Assembly: GCA_000828075.3 (NCBI GenBank)
Contig: JXCB02000027.1
Coordinates: 859,934-922,935, forward strand
DNA length: 63,002 bases
Origin: Tolypothrix campylonemoides VB511288
Lineage (GTDB): Bacteria; Cyanobacteriota; Cyanobacteriia; Cyanobacteriales; Nostocaceae
Direction: 5' to 3'
Within the stretch, counting starts at the first letter, position 1, and each line of letters starts with the position of its first letter. Below, piece after piece: positions 1 to 9,072 of this stretch. The position numbers and the translations under genes were made by a program. The notes beneath the pieces were generated by a model, which did not search any database, was not told where the DNA came from, and saw only the letters and a list, made by a program, of their open reading frames with translations.

Positions 1-1902
1 ACTGCCAGTGGCAATCGTTTTGCCATCTGGGCTGAATGCCACGCTCCTGACAACACTGCTATGCCCTTCTAGTCGGTTACGTTCGGTTATCCCATAAACA
101 ACCTGCTGGAGAGTAGCAACTGCTTTCATGCGTTTGTCTGCTTCTACATTCTTATCCGGAAGTTTGACTCGTTTGCCTAACTTCAAACTTTCTATCAAAG
201 CCTCAAGATTTAAATTTGAGGCAAACAGGTTTTCGGAAGTCAGACTCTGTGCCAGGATTTCTGCATTCACTTGCCCTTTCTTTGCTTCTGCTTTTGCGTT
301 GTTTGCTTCTTTTGCCCGTTTTTGAGCTAATTGCTGCTGTTTCTGCGCTTCTTGCTCACGTTGCACGGCTAATTTTTCAGCAGTTTGGGTTCTTTTCAGA
401 GCAGCAGCTATTTCTGATTGACGTTGTTCAGCAATTTGACGTTGTTTTGTTTCAGCTTGTTGAGCGACTTGGGTTTTTTTCAGAGCATCAGCTAACTGTA
501 TTCCGCGTTGTTCAGAAAGTTGACGTTGTTTTGCTTCAGCTTGTTGAGATTTTTCCGCTTGCTTTTTAGCTACCTGTGCTTCATTTTCGCGTTGTTGAGC
601 TAATTGCTGCTGTTCCTGAGCATTTTTTGCCTCCTTCTTTGCCGTATTGCTTTGTTTTTCTGCCTCTCGTTGCTGACGTAATGCTTTTTGTTCCTGATTG
701 ACTGCTTCCTGACGTCGGTCATTAGCATAAAGTGCCATCGCGCTCATAGCAACAGAAAATATCAACGCTGTTGCAAGATATGGTAACAATGGCTTATAAC
801 GTTCCCACCAATCCCGCAAGTTCAACGGCAAATGTTGATTCAGCCACTTGAAATCAAACACTTGCTGATAAATTCGATTCCGCACCTTCAAAACATTTTG
901 CTCACGCCGCACCACACCTGAAAGCTTGAGGTGCGATTTGACTATTGATTGCTCCTCATCCAGAACTGACTTACCCCGGCGAATCTGTCGATATACACTC
1001 AAAACACCTTCTTTATCAGGTGCGCGTTTAGTCAACATATCGCGCACAAACTGCAAGTTATTATCTTGCTCGCTCATTGCACCCAAAAAAGTACTGCTCA
1101 CCAAGCCGTCAACATCGCTTTTTGACCAACTTTTCTTACTCTCCTGGCTAACAATGCAACAAAGCCGTTGTGATAAATATGGATGTCCACCTGTCCACTC
1201 CAGCATCCACCTCAGCACCTGTTGCACTTCATGAGTTGCTAGCCCTAGTCCCTCACCCAGAGGTTTTGCTTCTTCAAAGGTGAAATCAGTCAAATCTACA
1301 CGCTGACCGATATTAAACGGTGTACGCTTAGGATCACGGATCAAATCCCCCGGAGTCGCCACACCAATCAAAACAAAAGAAAGACGGTGAAATTCTGAAT
1401 CTGAAGCGCGAGCAACGTAAAGATAACGAATAGCAGCAAAAAAATCGTCAGTAAAATCTAAGCTGAGTGTCGTATCAATTTCATCGACAAAAATCACGAC
1501 AGGTGAGGTAACTTCTTTCAGCAATATATCCTCAAAAAATGAAGTCAGCCGTTGAGTAAAACCCAGATGAGAACGTTCTTGCCACCACTGCACCACATCT
1601 GTATCTAGCATCAGGGTTCCTTCAATAATTGTCAGTAACCCCAAATACCATTGTTCAGCAGTCACCTGCACGCCCACCTGAGTTAAATCAATCACAACCG
1701 TCTGAATTCCTTCATCTGCCAGTTGTTCAGCAGTCCGCACCATCAGGCTAGACTTGCCCATCTGCCGTGAGGTGAGGATATAAGCAAACTTGTGTTCCCG
1801 ACATAGCGCCAGCAATTCCTCATCGGCTTTGCGGGGAATGTAAACACCATTTTGGTTGGCTTGCACAGTACCGCCAACAGTGTAGATGCTTGAGTTACTC
1901 AC
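1..1902 (-). CDS. AAA-like ATPase / coiled-coil / WD40 protein (3' end outside window)
   Basis: The reading frame is open from a GTG at 1902-1900 to the window edge, at least 634 residues. Visible domains: an AAA-like (AAA_35-type) NTPase at about residues 20-330 with Walker A SRQMGKSS (45-52) and Walker B VVIFVDEID. A single membrane-spanning stretch follows near residues 375-392 (LATALIFSVAMSAMALY). Next comes a long Gln/Glu/Ala/Lys-rich coiled coil (about 400-560). The first WD40 blade starts near residue 607 (LEGHSSVVRSVAFSPDGK). The start codon overlaps the stop of the upstream CHAT-TIR gene (GTGAGTAA), so the two are probably translationally coupled. The architecture suggests a membrane-tethered STAND-like sensor with a WD40 recognition surface; that role is inference. 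Confidence 0.85.
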   Translation of the reverse strand, partial: MSNSSIYTVGGTVQANQNGVYIPRKADEELLALCREHKFAYILTSRQMGKSSLMVRTAEQLADEGIQTVVIDLTQVGVQVTAEQWYLGLLTIIEGTLMLDTDVVQWWQERSHLGFTQRLTSFFEDILLKEVTSPVVIFVDEIDTTLSLDFTDDFFAAIRYLYVARASDSEFHRLSFVLIGVATPGDLIRDPKRTPFNIGQRVDLTDFTFEEAKPLGEGLGLATHEVQQVLRWMLEWTGGHPYLSQRLCCIVSQESKKSWSKSDVDGLVSSTFLGAMSEQDNNLQFVRDMLTKRAPDKEGVLSVYRQIRRGKSVLDEEQSIVKSHLKLSGVVRREQNVLKVRNRIYQQVFDFKWLNQHLPLNLRDWWERYKPLLPYLATALIFSVAMSAMALYANDRRQEAVNQEQKALRQQREAEKQSNTAKKEAKNAQEQQQLAQQRENEAQVAKKQAEKSQQAEAKQRQLSEQRGIQLADALKKTQVAQQAETKQRQIAEQRQSEIAAALKRTQTAEKLAVQREQEAQKQQQLAQKRAKEANNAKAEAKKGQVNAEILAQSLTSENLFASNLNLEALIESLKLGKRVKLPDKNVEADKRMKAVATLQQVVYGITERNRLEGHSSVVRSVAFSPDGKTIATGS

Positions 1903-4015
1903 GCAAGTTCTCCCGGAAATAGTTGGCGTAAAGCTGACAGCGTGGCAAAACTGTCCGTCCTTCCTCGCGTACCAAACCCGCACCCCGCAGCCGCCAGAAG
2001 ATGCGCTTATCTTCGCAGGTATTCTGACGAATGATTTGCAGCAGCCCTTGGATCAATTCCTTTTTATCATGCAGTAGTGAGATATGGTGACGCAGATGAT
2101 CACCAAAAGGACCATTACCAGCAGTCGCATTGGCAAACAATTCAGCCGTGGAAATTTGCTGACTCGCGACTAAATAAAGCGCCCGACGCACCAAGTAAGG
2201 ATGTCCACCCAACAAAATTATCAATTGTCGTTCCTCACTTGAGTTGAGGGGTGAACCGTGACGGCGATTGAGGTCAATCACCTGTTCTGGTGTAAAATCT
2301 TGTAATTCAATCACCAGCCCAACATTAAAAGGTGATTGGTTGAGATCATCAATCAGTTGATAAGGTTCGGTGGAAGTCACCAGCGTCAAATCCAGCTGCT
2401 TCCAAATGGGTGTTGTGGCACGCTTATTGTGCCAACTCCGCAACATTCCAAAAAACTCATTGCGGAAGTCAGCATCAAAAACCTTATCCACCTCATCCAT
2501 TGCTAAAACAAGAGGCGTCTTGCCCAACTCTTTTAAAATATGGCTTTGAACGTAGCGCGTGCAACGCAGGCTGTTCCCAAGCGGTGTCTTCCAATACTCC
2601 TCAACTCTGTCTTCCATTTCCAACTCATATGTCAGCCACCAGCAAAATCGCTGAAAGAAAAGTTCGGCATCTGTTAAGGCGGCTTTGTCAAAAAGTTGAA
2701 AATCCAAGAAAGCAACTCGCTTACCCGCATTCACCGCAGCTTCAATTGCACGAATCAACAGCGAACTCTTACCAACTTGTCTCGGTCCTTTAATCGCAAT
2801 GGTGACTCCCTTCTGGGCAATTGTCCTGATTGCGATCGCATCCGATGGACGTTCCACATAAAATGTAGATTGAGTGTCCATCGTTCCTTCTGGCATTTCC
2901 AACACCACTGGCTGTGCTGAAGCAAAAGGACGGGGTAACGCTGAAGGTTCACTCGTCTCAAGTAAAGCAGCTTTGGCTTGCGCCGCATCAAAAGACAACT
3001 TGCTACCTGAGATAGCTTGTGTCAACTCTGCTATCAGCCGTGGCGTATCCCCCTCACCTTGCCAAAAAGCCCAGTTGATATCGTTAAGGTAACGATTCAA
3101 AGGATACTGAAACGGTTCGCGATACCCCAAACGCACCGGCAAAATAGCGGGATGTCCTCCCTGCACTTGCGCCAACTCGTGCGCCATCTTGATTTCTTGC
3201 TCAACCATCTCGCTGTAAACTGAGCGAGACGAAAGGAAAACAATGAGAAAATCAGCTTGACGAATTTCCTCTTCAATGCGTTCAGCCCAACGCGTACCAA
3301 CGAGCATTCGTTGGTCGATAAAAACTTCGTGCTGCTGCGATAACGCTTGATAAACTTGTAAAGCGACTGGTTGATCTGGCGAAACATCACGCTTGTAGCT
3401 AATAAAGATGCGCTGGCGTGTCGTCTTCTCAGGAATAGGATTATTTCGCGATTTTCTTTTAAAGACTGGAGTTTGGTGTTCCTTCAAACCAATGAGTTGA
3501 GAGCAACCCAACTCATAAGCAAACTCCATCCCTTCCCCAGCGGCTAAAGCATCATAAAACGCCACAGCAAAATTAATCGCCGCTTTGTCTCCTATTTGCC
3601 GATTCATACCAATCACATACTCAATGTGTTGGCTAATCGCTTCTGCTTGCACCTCTGAATAACAAGCGTTCAGCAGAACACACTCAACCCCAATTCTTGC
3701 AAATAGCTTAAACATACCGGAGAGCGCATCTGCCTGCACAAACGCTATCTCCCCCGTTTCATCCTCCAACACAATGCCATCTTCAGCACCATGTCCGCAG
3801 AAGTGTACAATCTGCGGCTGAGTGTCCAAGATTGCTCGGTAAAAGTCGCGAGAGCGAACAGCCCATTTCTGCTCTAATTTAAACTGCTCCCGCTTGTTTG
3901 CCCGCCGCAATCCCTCATCAATTTCCCGTACCTCTTCATCCAGCCGCAGCGCAGAAGTCTGTCTTGGATTCGCCGCCAAGAGCAAAATTGTTTTGACATC
4001 GGTGTTATTACTCAT
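1895..4015 (-). CDS. CHAT-TIR-AAA multidomain protein
   Basis: 706 residues with three recognisable modules. An N-terminal CHAT (caspase-like) domain, about 1-185, has catalytic-type His75 (HFCGHG) and Cys118 (LLNACYS). A TIR domain, about 200-330, starts RIFISYKRD and has a candidate catalytic Glu274 in YSEMVEQEI. The C-terminal AAA_35-type NTPase has Walker A GPRQVGKSS (410-418) and Walker B LVLAMDEVD (502-510). CHAT domains are proteases or protease-like and TIR domains can be NADases; both are used in bacterial immunity and cell-death signalling. Here they sit on one NTPase and overlap the downstream AAA-WD40 gene by 8 nt. Function as a defence or signalling effector is inferred. Domain calls are firm, catalytic competence is not tested. 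Confidence 0.9.
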   Translation of the reverse strand: MSNNTDVKTILLLAANPRQTSALRLDEEVREIDEGLRRANKREQFKLEQKWAVRSRDFYRAILDTQPQIVHFCGHGAEDGIVLEDETGEIAFVQADALSGMFKLFARIGVECVLLNACYSEVQAEAISQHIEYVIGMNRQIGDKAAINFAVAFYDALAAGEGMEFAYELGCSQLIGLKEHQTPVFKRKSRNNPIPEKTTRQRIFISYKRDVSPDQPVALQVYQALSQQHEVFIDQRMLVGTRWAERIEEEIRQADFLIVFLSSRSVYSEMVEQEIKMAHELAQVQGGHPAILPVRLGYREPFQYPLNRYLNDINWAFWQGEGDTPRLIAELTQAISGSKLSFDAAQAKAALLETSEPSALPRPFASAQPVVLEMPEGTMDTQSTFYVERPSDAIAIRTIAQKGVTIAIKGPRQVGKSSLLIRAIEAAVNAGKRVAFLDFQLFDKAALTDAELFFQRFCWWLTYELEMEDRVEEYWKTPLGNSLRCTRYVQSHILKELGKTPLVLAMDEVDKVFDADFRNEFFGMLRSWHNKRATTPIWKQLDLTLVTSTEPYQLIDDLNQSPFNVGLVIELQDFTPEQVIDLNRRHGSPLNSSEERQLIILLGGHPYLVRRALYLVASQQISTAELFANATAGNGPFGDHLRHHISLLHDKKELIQGLLQIIRQNTCEDKRIFWRLRGAGLVREEGRTVLPRCQLYANYFRENLRE

Positions 4016-4187
4016 TAGCGACTATTGAGAAAGTTTGAGAATTTATATATTGACAAATGTATTAATATATGTATAAAAAGCAGGCTCAGCACAGTGCAAT
4101 ATCTTACTGATACCTATATCTTATAGAAAAAAGCAAAATCAACTTATGCAGTATATAGCAGTCCGCCCTTGGATTTGTGAACAAACA

Positions 4188-4220
4188 AGATCCCCGACTT
4201 CTTAGAGAAGTCGGGGATCT
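4188..4220. repeat. perfect 14-bp hairpin, interspersed palindrome
   Basis: AGATCCCCGACTTC is followed by 5 nt (TTAGA) and its exact reverse complement. It lies 13 bp downstream of the ftsW stop (minus strand) and upstream of the CHAT-TIR gene. It could act as a terminator for ftsW, but no strong U-run follows, and palindromes of this CCCCGACTTC type are dispersed in cyanobacterial genomes. Confidence 0.7.
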
Positions 4221-4232
4221 GAAGAGTTTAAA

Positions 4233-5432
4233 TTAAACCTTATTTTTCTGAAACAGCCGCCGTTTCCGCCTCTTCTCAGTCTCTTCTCGCAATGGTACGA
4301 CTTCCGCTTCACTACTCTGGCGTGCTACCCGAATCAGTAAACCAGCTCCAAGCAAACTGGCAATCATTGAATTCCCACCATAACTAAACATGGGCAAAGG
4401 CAAACCAGTCGTTGGCAAGGCACCAGTGGCAACACCAATATGAAGTAATGATTGTCCCACCATCAAAACTGTCACGCCGATCGCCACGAGTCGATACACT
4501 GGATGCTTAGCCTTAAGGGCTACAATTAATCCTAGCGTGGCGTATAAACCTAGTAGTAGCAACAGCACCACACCACCAACGAAGCCAAATTCCTCAGCAA
4601 ACACCGCAAAAATAAAATCAGTGTCCTGAATTGGTAAATAAAACTGCTTTTGTTGGGAAAGCCCAAACCCAGCGCCCCATTTTTCACCAGAACCCACTGC
4701 TAGCAAACTTTGTACCAGTTGATAGCCATCCCCAGTTGCATCAGCCCAAGGATTGAGGAATGACAACACTCGCTTACGCTGATATTCTTTGATACTGATG
4801 CTGAGTCCTGCCAACAACACTCCCCCAACTGCTGTTCCTCCCAAGTACTTGTAAGGTAAGCCAGCAGCAAGGGCAATCAGCCAAATCGTCATGCCGCACA
4901 ATGCTGTTGTACTCAAGTTCGGTTGCGCTAAAATACCTAGAATGACAAGACCAAAAATACCCAGCCAAAAGAAGCGAACGCGCCAACTCAGTTTTTCCCA
5001 CTGACCAAAAAGTCGCGCACTTTGCAGCACCAAAAACGGTTTAATTAATTCAGACGGTTGAATTGGAATCGGTCCTAGAGCTATCCAGCGAGATGCGTCA
5101 AAAGCCTTCCTTCCTAGTCCTGGTATTAAGGTCAGGAAAATCAAACCTAACAGCAGTATCACAAACCAATGGGATATGCCCAAAATGCTACGCAAGGGCA
5201 AATGAACAACTATGTTGAATACTATTAAACCTACTAGCACCCATAAAATTTGACGCTTAAAGTAGTACAGCCCATCATGATGACGAACATCAGCTACAGC
5301 ATAGGATGCCGAAAATAGCATGACTAACCCCACAAACAGCCAAACCAGTGTTAACCAGCGCAATAAACGCGCTTCTAATGCCCAGCTGGACACGGAGTCA
5401 TCAAATAATGGAATCAGGCGGCGTACATTCAC
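4233..5432 (-). CDS. ftsW: SEDS-family cell division protein FtsW
   Basis: 399-residue polytopic membrane protein of the FtsW/RodA/SpoVE (SEDS) family, the peptidoglycan glycosyltransferases that work with class B PBPs. About ten hydrophobic helices are visible. SEDS hallmarks include QPSELIKP, the segment with QPNLSTTAL, and near the C terminus GLPLPMFSYGGNSM, typical of FtsW. A basic tail (EKRRKRRLFQKN) follows the last helix. Length is usual for FtsW. The assignment to FtsW rather than RodA rests on the SYGG region and on overall similarity. The gene stands alone on the minus strand, with a palindrome on its 3' side and a MITE-like element on its 5' side. Confidence 0.92.
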   Translation of the reverse strand: MNVRRLIPLFDDSVSSWALEARLLRWLTLVWLFVGLVMLFSASYAVADVRHHDGLYYFKRQILWVLVGLIVFNIVVHLPLRSILGISHWFVILLLGLIFLTLIPGLGRKAFDASRWIALGPIPIQPSELIKPFLVLQSARLFGQWEKLSWRVRFFWLGIFGLVILGILAQPNLSTTALCGMTIWLIALAAGLPYKYLGGTAVGGVLLAGLSISIKEYQRKRVLSFLNPWADATGDGYQLVQSLLAVGSGEKWGAGFGLSQQKQFYLPIQDTDFIFAVFAEEFGFVGGVVLLLLLGLYATLGLIVALKAKHPVYRLVAIGVTVLMVGQSLLHIGVATGALPTTGLPLPMFSYGGNSMIASLLGAGLLIRVARQSSEAEVVPLREETEKRRKRRLFQKNKV

Positions 5433-5570
5433 GATTAATAAAATTTAAGGTGTAAAATTCATCGTTGAGAGTTGACGTTAATGATACCAACTTGTATTCA
5501 AACAAGAGATGACTTTTGAGATTGAGTGTAGGGTATAGCGTGTGCGGCTTCTCTATACTTAATACTTAGG

Positions 5571-5690
5571 GACTTCCAAATTAAAAAGTATCCAATTTTT
5601 TCTTGTGGGATGGGCTTCTAGCCCGTCCTATTAACAGGGCGGGCAGGATGCCCACCCCACAAGATTGAATAATTTATTTTTTGGAAGTAC
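5571..5690. repeat. MITE-like palindromic element
   Basis: About 120 bp bounded by ACTTCCAA (5572-5579) and TTGGAAGT (5681-5688), with an inner inverted pair CTTGTGGGATGGGC / GCCCACCCCACAAG around 5604-5663. There is no coding capacity. It abuts the 3' end of the TetR gene. The layout fits a non-autonomous palindromic element. Confidence 0.6.
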
Positions 5691-5691
5691 C

Positions 5692-6276
5692 TTATTCCTG
5701 TTTAAGGATAAGACCAATGGCGCGGCGTATATATGCTTCCACTGGCTCATGACTAGGCTCGAAAACCAGTGCGTAAAGCATGATTCCGCTCATAAGGTCA
5801 AAAACAATATCACTGTCTGTATCTGCTTGGATTTCATGTCTTGCTTTAGCCCGTTCAATCACAACGTGAAAAGCTTGGCGTCTTGGCTTGAGGTATTTTG
5901 TCCAATAAACTTGGGCAAACTGGGGACTGCTGGAAGCAGCGCCGATAATCATCGCAAGAATTTGACGACCCAAAGGTGTGAGAGTCGTTTTCACCGCACT
6001 CTCAATAATGCAGTCTAAGTCCCCCCCAACCGTACCTGTATCAGGAATCTCTATTTCTTCTCGAAGAGTCTCAATTGCATCTGCAACTAGTTCTTCTTTG
6101 GAACGATACCGTCGGTAGATTGTGGTTTTGCCCACACCAGCATCGGCGGCGATCGCATCAATAGTTATACGTTCATACCCTATTTTCGCCAATAAGTCAA
6201 GGGTTGCCTGGAGGATGGCTTGATGAGAAGCAGCACTGCGCGGTCTTCCAGGTTGTTTTTTAGCCGAATCATTCAT
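5692..6276 (-). CDS. TetR/AcrR family transcriptional regulator
   Basis: 194 residues. The N-terminal helix-turn-helix (about 15-65) is typical of TetR: HQAILQATLDLLAKIGYERI, then AIAADAGVGKTTIYRRYRSK. The C-terminal ligand-binding half is helical and variable. It is divergent from the Coq4-like gene at 6550. A perfect 8-bp dyad sits 18 bp before that gene, so the regulator probably represses its neighbour and perhaps itself. The ligand cannot be read from the sequence. The 260-bp spacer is swollen by heptamer repeats, which separate the operator from the TetR start. Confidence 0.92.
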   Translation of the reverse strand: MNDSAKKQPGRPRSAASHQAILQATLDLLAKIGYERITIDAIAADAGVGKTTIYRRYRSKEELVADAIETLREEIEIPDTGTVGGDLDCIIESAVKTTLTPLGRQILAMIIGAASSSPQFAQVYWTKYLKPRRQAFHVVIERAKARHEIQADTDSDIVFDLMSGIMLYALVFEPSHEPVEAYIRRAIGLILKQE

Positions 6277-6442
6277 GCAATGACGAAAGAATTTTTTTTC
6301 TTCAACTGGTGGCTACGGAGTCCCCCGGGACTGGGTACTGGGGACTGGCGACTGGGCAAATGCTCCCGACTTGGGGAGGAGCTTTATTGCCCCGTTCGGC
6401 TGAGCGCTCACGGCAAAGCCTTCCATAATTTTTCGGCTTTAT

Positions 6443-6479
6443 TCCCAATCCCCAATCCCCAATCTCCAATCCCCAGTCC
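6443..6479. repeat. short tandem heptamer-type repeat (CCCAATC units)
   Basis: Four to five degenerate copies of CCCAATC/CCCCAGT in the TetR to Coq4-like spacer, preceded near 6329-6356 by GGGACTGG-type units of opposite sense. Such short tandemly repeated repetitive sequences are common in filamentous cyanobacteria. No function can be read. Confidence 0.7.
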
Positions 6480-6510
6480 GCTTTACCAGACTTGATACTG
6501 GCATTTTATT

Positions 6511-6532
6511 TACGATACGATATAGTATCGTA
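6511..6532. promoter_or_regulatory. probable TetR operator
   Basis: TACGATAC and GTATCGTA form a perfect 8-bp inverted repeat separated by GATATA. The site lies 18 bp upstream of the chosen Coq4-like start (6550), where a repressor would block transcription or translation initiation. Size and symmetry match TetR/AcrR operators, and a TetR gene is divergently encoded. Binding is inferred. Confidence 0.7.
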
Positions 6533-6549
6533 AGTATTTGGTGCAGATT

Positions 6550-7095
6550 ATGATTCAACGCACTCGTCCTCAATATACCGATAAAAACAGCATTCAGACC
6601 CTACGGCAGGGGCTGGAGGAGTATTACGCCGCGAACCGGGATTTTACCCATCCCAATCAGATGCCGCCAGATTTCGCCAAAATTATGCTTGCTCATGATG
6701 CCAGTCATGTCGTATTTGGCTGCGATACTGATATGTATGATGAATTAAAACTGCTGCCTCTGACCTTTCTTGCAAGTGACTACAACTTTCGAGATTATTT
6801 GCGCGATCGCAAGAACCCAGCAGTAGACGTGATGTATGACGACTTGGTGAAGCGCCAAGGTCTACTATGGTTGTATGGTTCGATATTGGCAGTATTGCCG
6901 CGATTCTTACCAGAGTTAGTTATGATGTGGTTTAAGACTCGCGGATCACGGAAGTACTATCCGTTTTTTGATTTTGAACCGCTACTTGACCGCTGTTTGT
7001 TAGACATTCGCCAAGAGTTTGGGCTTTTACCACTTCTTTCGTCAACAAAAAACAAAGAAATCCAACTCCAAGCAAATTTAGAAGCCGAATTGTAA
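6550..7095 (+). CDS. Coq4-like family protein
   Basis: 181 residues from the ATG at 6550; a TTG at 6538 would add four residues and lie closer to the operator. The protein carries the Coq4 family signature HDxxH-x11-E as H49-D50-A-S-H53 ... E65. A hydrophobic segment follows near residues 100-125. Coq4 acts in ubiquinone head-group processing in mitochondria and some bacteria, whereas cyanobacteria make plastoquinone, so the substrate here is unknown. The operator at 6511-6532 and the divergent TetR gene suggest inducible expression. The motif call is strong; a direct role in quinone metabolism is inference. Confidence 0.75.
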   Translation: MIQRTRPQYTDKNSIQTLRQGLEEYYAANRDFTHPNQMPPDFAKIMLAHDASHVVFGCDTDMYDELKLLPLTFLASDYNFRDYLRDRKNPAVDVMYDDLVKRQGLLWLYGSILAVLPRFLPELVMMWFKTRGSRKYYPFFDFEPLLDRCLLDIRQEFGLLPLLSSTKNKEIQLQANLEAEL

Positions 7096-7215
7096 GTATA
7101 TCTGGCTGTCTTAATTTTGAATTTTGAATGAGCGAATGCGTGAAATGGTATAACTCCGCTTCGCGCTTTGTGGAGTCAACAGTCCAAAGTCCTGAGCAAA
7201 AGTCTCACCATAAAC

Positions 7216-7240
7216 AAAAAAGAGGTCAAATCGACCTCTT
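7216..7240 (-). terminator. Rho-independent terminator of the apc operon
   Basis: On the minus strand AAGAGGTC, loop GATTT, GACCTCTT forms an 8-bp stem followed by a run of six T (A-run 7216-7221 on plus). It lies 37 bp after the apcC stop, the expected end of apcEABC transcripts. Confidence 0.85.
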
Positions 7241-7276
7241 CACAACTCCCTACAATTCGTATTCGGTTTAAACGAA

Positions 7277-7483
7277 TTACAGCAACCCAGTATTGGTTCC
7301 TTGCTTACCAGTAGCCAATTCTACCTTAACGATTGTGCCGCCCGCTTTTTGAATGCGTTGCTGTTCGCGGAACCAGTTTTCGTAGGGAACGAGTTTGGTG
7401 AAGTAAGTATTTTGTAGTTCGCGTTGGGTACGAATGCGGGTTTGGCTAGGAACACAAGCAGTAACTTTAAAATACCGTGCCAT
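7277..7483 (-). CDS. apcC: phycobilisome core linker ApcC (LC 7.8)
   Basis: 68 residues, the normal size of the small allophycocyanin core linker that caps core trimers. It matches the family from the start (MARYFKVTACVPSQTRIRTQ) through the CpcD-like fold (KAGGTIVKVELATGKQGTN). It is the last gene of apcEABC on the minus strand, about 230 bp after apcB and just before a clear terminator. It acts on the cytoplasmic face of thylakoids inside the phycobilisome core. Confidence 0.97.
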   Translation of the reverse strand: MARYFKVTACVPSQTRIRTQRELQNTYFTKLVPYENWFREQQRIQKAGGTIVKVELATGKQGTNTGLL

Positions 7484-7568
7484 GTGGTTGTTAATCTCCT
7501 ATAAGTGACTGTGAAAACTTTTTTATTTCAAAATTGTGAGTGCATATTTTTATCTAATCACTCAAAGG

Positions 7569-7668
7569 CTGGAAATCAGGCGTCAATACCAGACCGCTAA
7601 CACTCATCACACATCATGTTGAGCAAGATAAGCGATTAAACGTCCTAGCACTCACGATTGATTTCCAG
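7569..7668 (-). promoter_or_regulatory. long-range dyad in the apcB-apcC spacer
   Basis: CTGGAAATCA (7569-7578) and TGATTTCCAG (7659-7668) are perfect 10-bp complements separated by 80 nt in the 229-bp apcB-apcC spacer. apcC is often expressed at a different level from apcAB. A structure here could act as a processing or attenuation point. That role is inference. Confidence 0.4.
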
Positions 7669-7712
7669 ACCTTAAGAAAGCCGCACTTAGATTATTAAGC
7701 GCAACCTAGCTC

Positions 7713-8201
7713 TTAGCTTAAGCCAGAGGAAATATAGTCTAAGTAAACACCCATTTCCTTACCAGCATCAGGACCTACCAAGCTAGCGGTGACTTCTTTG
7801 ATAGCTTGGATAGCTTGTACAGTAGCACCAATGGGTACACCCAAGGAGTTGTAGGTTTCTTTCAAACCATTCAACACGCGCTCATCCAGGATGGATGGAT
7901 CGCCAGCCAACATAGCATAAGTAGCATAGCGGAGGTAGTAATCCAAGTCGCGGATGCAAGCAGCATAGCGACGGGTGGTGTACATGTTACCGCCGGGACG
8001 GGTAATGTCAGAGTACAGCAGGGACTTAGCTACAGCTTCTTTGATAATTGCAGATGCGTTAGCTGCGATAGTTGTAGCAGCACGTACGCGCAGTTCGCCA
8101 GTTGAGAAGTAGCTCTTTAGCTTCTCTAGAGCACCAGTATCCAGGTACTTACCTTGAACGTCTGCAGAGTTAATGACAGAGGTGATTGCGTCTTGAGCCA
8201 T
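7713..8201 (-). CDS. apcB: allophycocyanin beta subunit
   Basis: 162 residues, standard length. Chromophore-binding Cys82 lies in [20 protein letters not shown] and binds phycocyanobilin. Asn72 in RPGGNMY corresponds to the asparagine that is methylated in beta phycobiliproteins. It forms the alpha-beta monomer with ApcA, the basic unit of core trimers absorbing near 650 nm. It follows apcA by 65 bp on the minus strand. Nothing unusual was seen. Confidence 0.98.
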   Translation of the reverse strand: MAQDAITSVINSADVQGKYLDTGALEKLKSYFSTGELRVRAATTIAANASAIIKEAVAKSLLYSDITRPGGNMYTTRRYAACIRDLDYYLRYATYAMLAGDPSILDERVLNGLKETYNSLGVPIGATVQAIQAIKEVTASLVGPDAGKEMGVYLDYISSGLS

Positions 8202-8266
8202 GTTGTTAATTCCTTATTTCCAACCTTATTGCATTACTTCAGTTTCAGCAGGGAAATAACTTCGCC

Positions 8267-8752
8267 TTACTGCATAGCACCGACTAGGTAGTCGAAGTAA
8301 GAGCCAGCTTCAGCAGCGTCTTCACCAGACAACAGGGAAGCAGCAACATTCTTTAGACCACGAACACCTTCAGCAACACCTTCGATAGGAGTGCCGAGAG
8401 ACTTGTACATTTCACGAACACCCACAATACCAATTTCTTCGATGGGGGTGACATCACCAGCAACGATACCGTAGGTAACGAGGCGGAGGTAATAATCTAG
8501 GTCGCGTAGACAAGTAGCGGTCATTTCCTGACCGTAAGCGTTGCCACCAGGAGAAACAACATCAGGACGCTTTTGGAACAGTTGGTCGCCTGCTTGCTTA
8601 ACAATCCGCTCCCGGTTGTCTGTCAAAACTTGAGCGATGCGGAGGCGGCGCTCACCTGTAGTAACAAAGCTCTTAATCCGATCCAGTTCGCCAGGGCTGA
8701 GATAGCGTGCTTCTGCATCAGCATTCACGATCGCTTTCGTGACGATACTCAT
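8267..8752 (-). CDS. apcA: allophycocyanin alpha subunit
   Basis: 161 residues, standard length. Cys81 in [19 protein letters not shown] is the phycocyanobilin attachment site. It starts [20 protein letters not shown], typical of ApcA rather than the variant ApcA2 or ApcD. It is the second gene of apcEABC. The 379-bp spacer after apcE probably carries its own promoter, because apcAB products are needed in large excess over ApcE. Confidence 0.98.
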   Translation of the reverse strand: MSIVTKAIVNADAEARYLSPGELDRIKSFVTTGERRLRIAQVLTDNRERIVKQAGDQLFQKRPDVVSPGGNAYGQEMTATCLRDLDYYLRLVTYGIVAGDVTPIEEIGIVGVREMYKSLGTPIEGVAEGVRGLKNVAASLLSGEDAAEAGSYFDYLVGAMQ

Positions 8753-9072
8753 TAATGCATTCCTCCAGTACTAATGAAACCAGGATTTAGTTAAAGTGGT
8801 GCGACTTTATAGGTTCACTGAGCTTGTTTTCTCGTTTTTTTAGACACTACAGCCAAATAGCTGCTGCGACTAGTACATTCCGAGTCCGCTTGGGTAATGG
8901 CTAGTACACAAGCTTCAAAACTCAACTACCTTCCGGAATTATTTTCGGGCATTATGTTGAGGAAATATGACTGCTCTTAACACTTTGTAATATTCCTTTT
9001 CATGTTTAGTGTCGTGCCCGAAATCTGAAAGCAATGTTAAGAAAGGTTGCAAAGGACACGAGAAGCTAGAGG

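Noticed and set aside
216-569. Plus-strand open frame of 117 codons over the coiled-coil part of the minus-strand WD40 gene
   Set aside because: It is antisense to a clear coding region; the Phe/Leu/Val-rich product is what Gln/Glu/Ala heptads give on the other strand.
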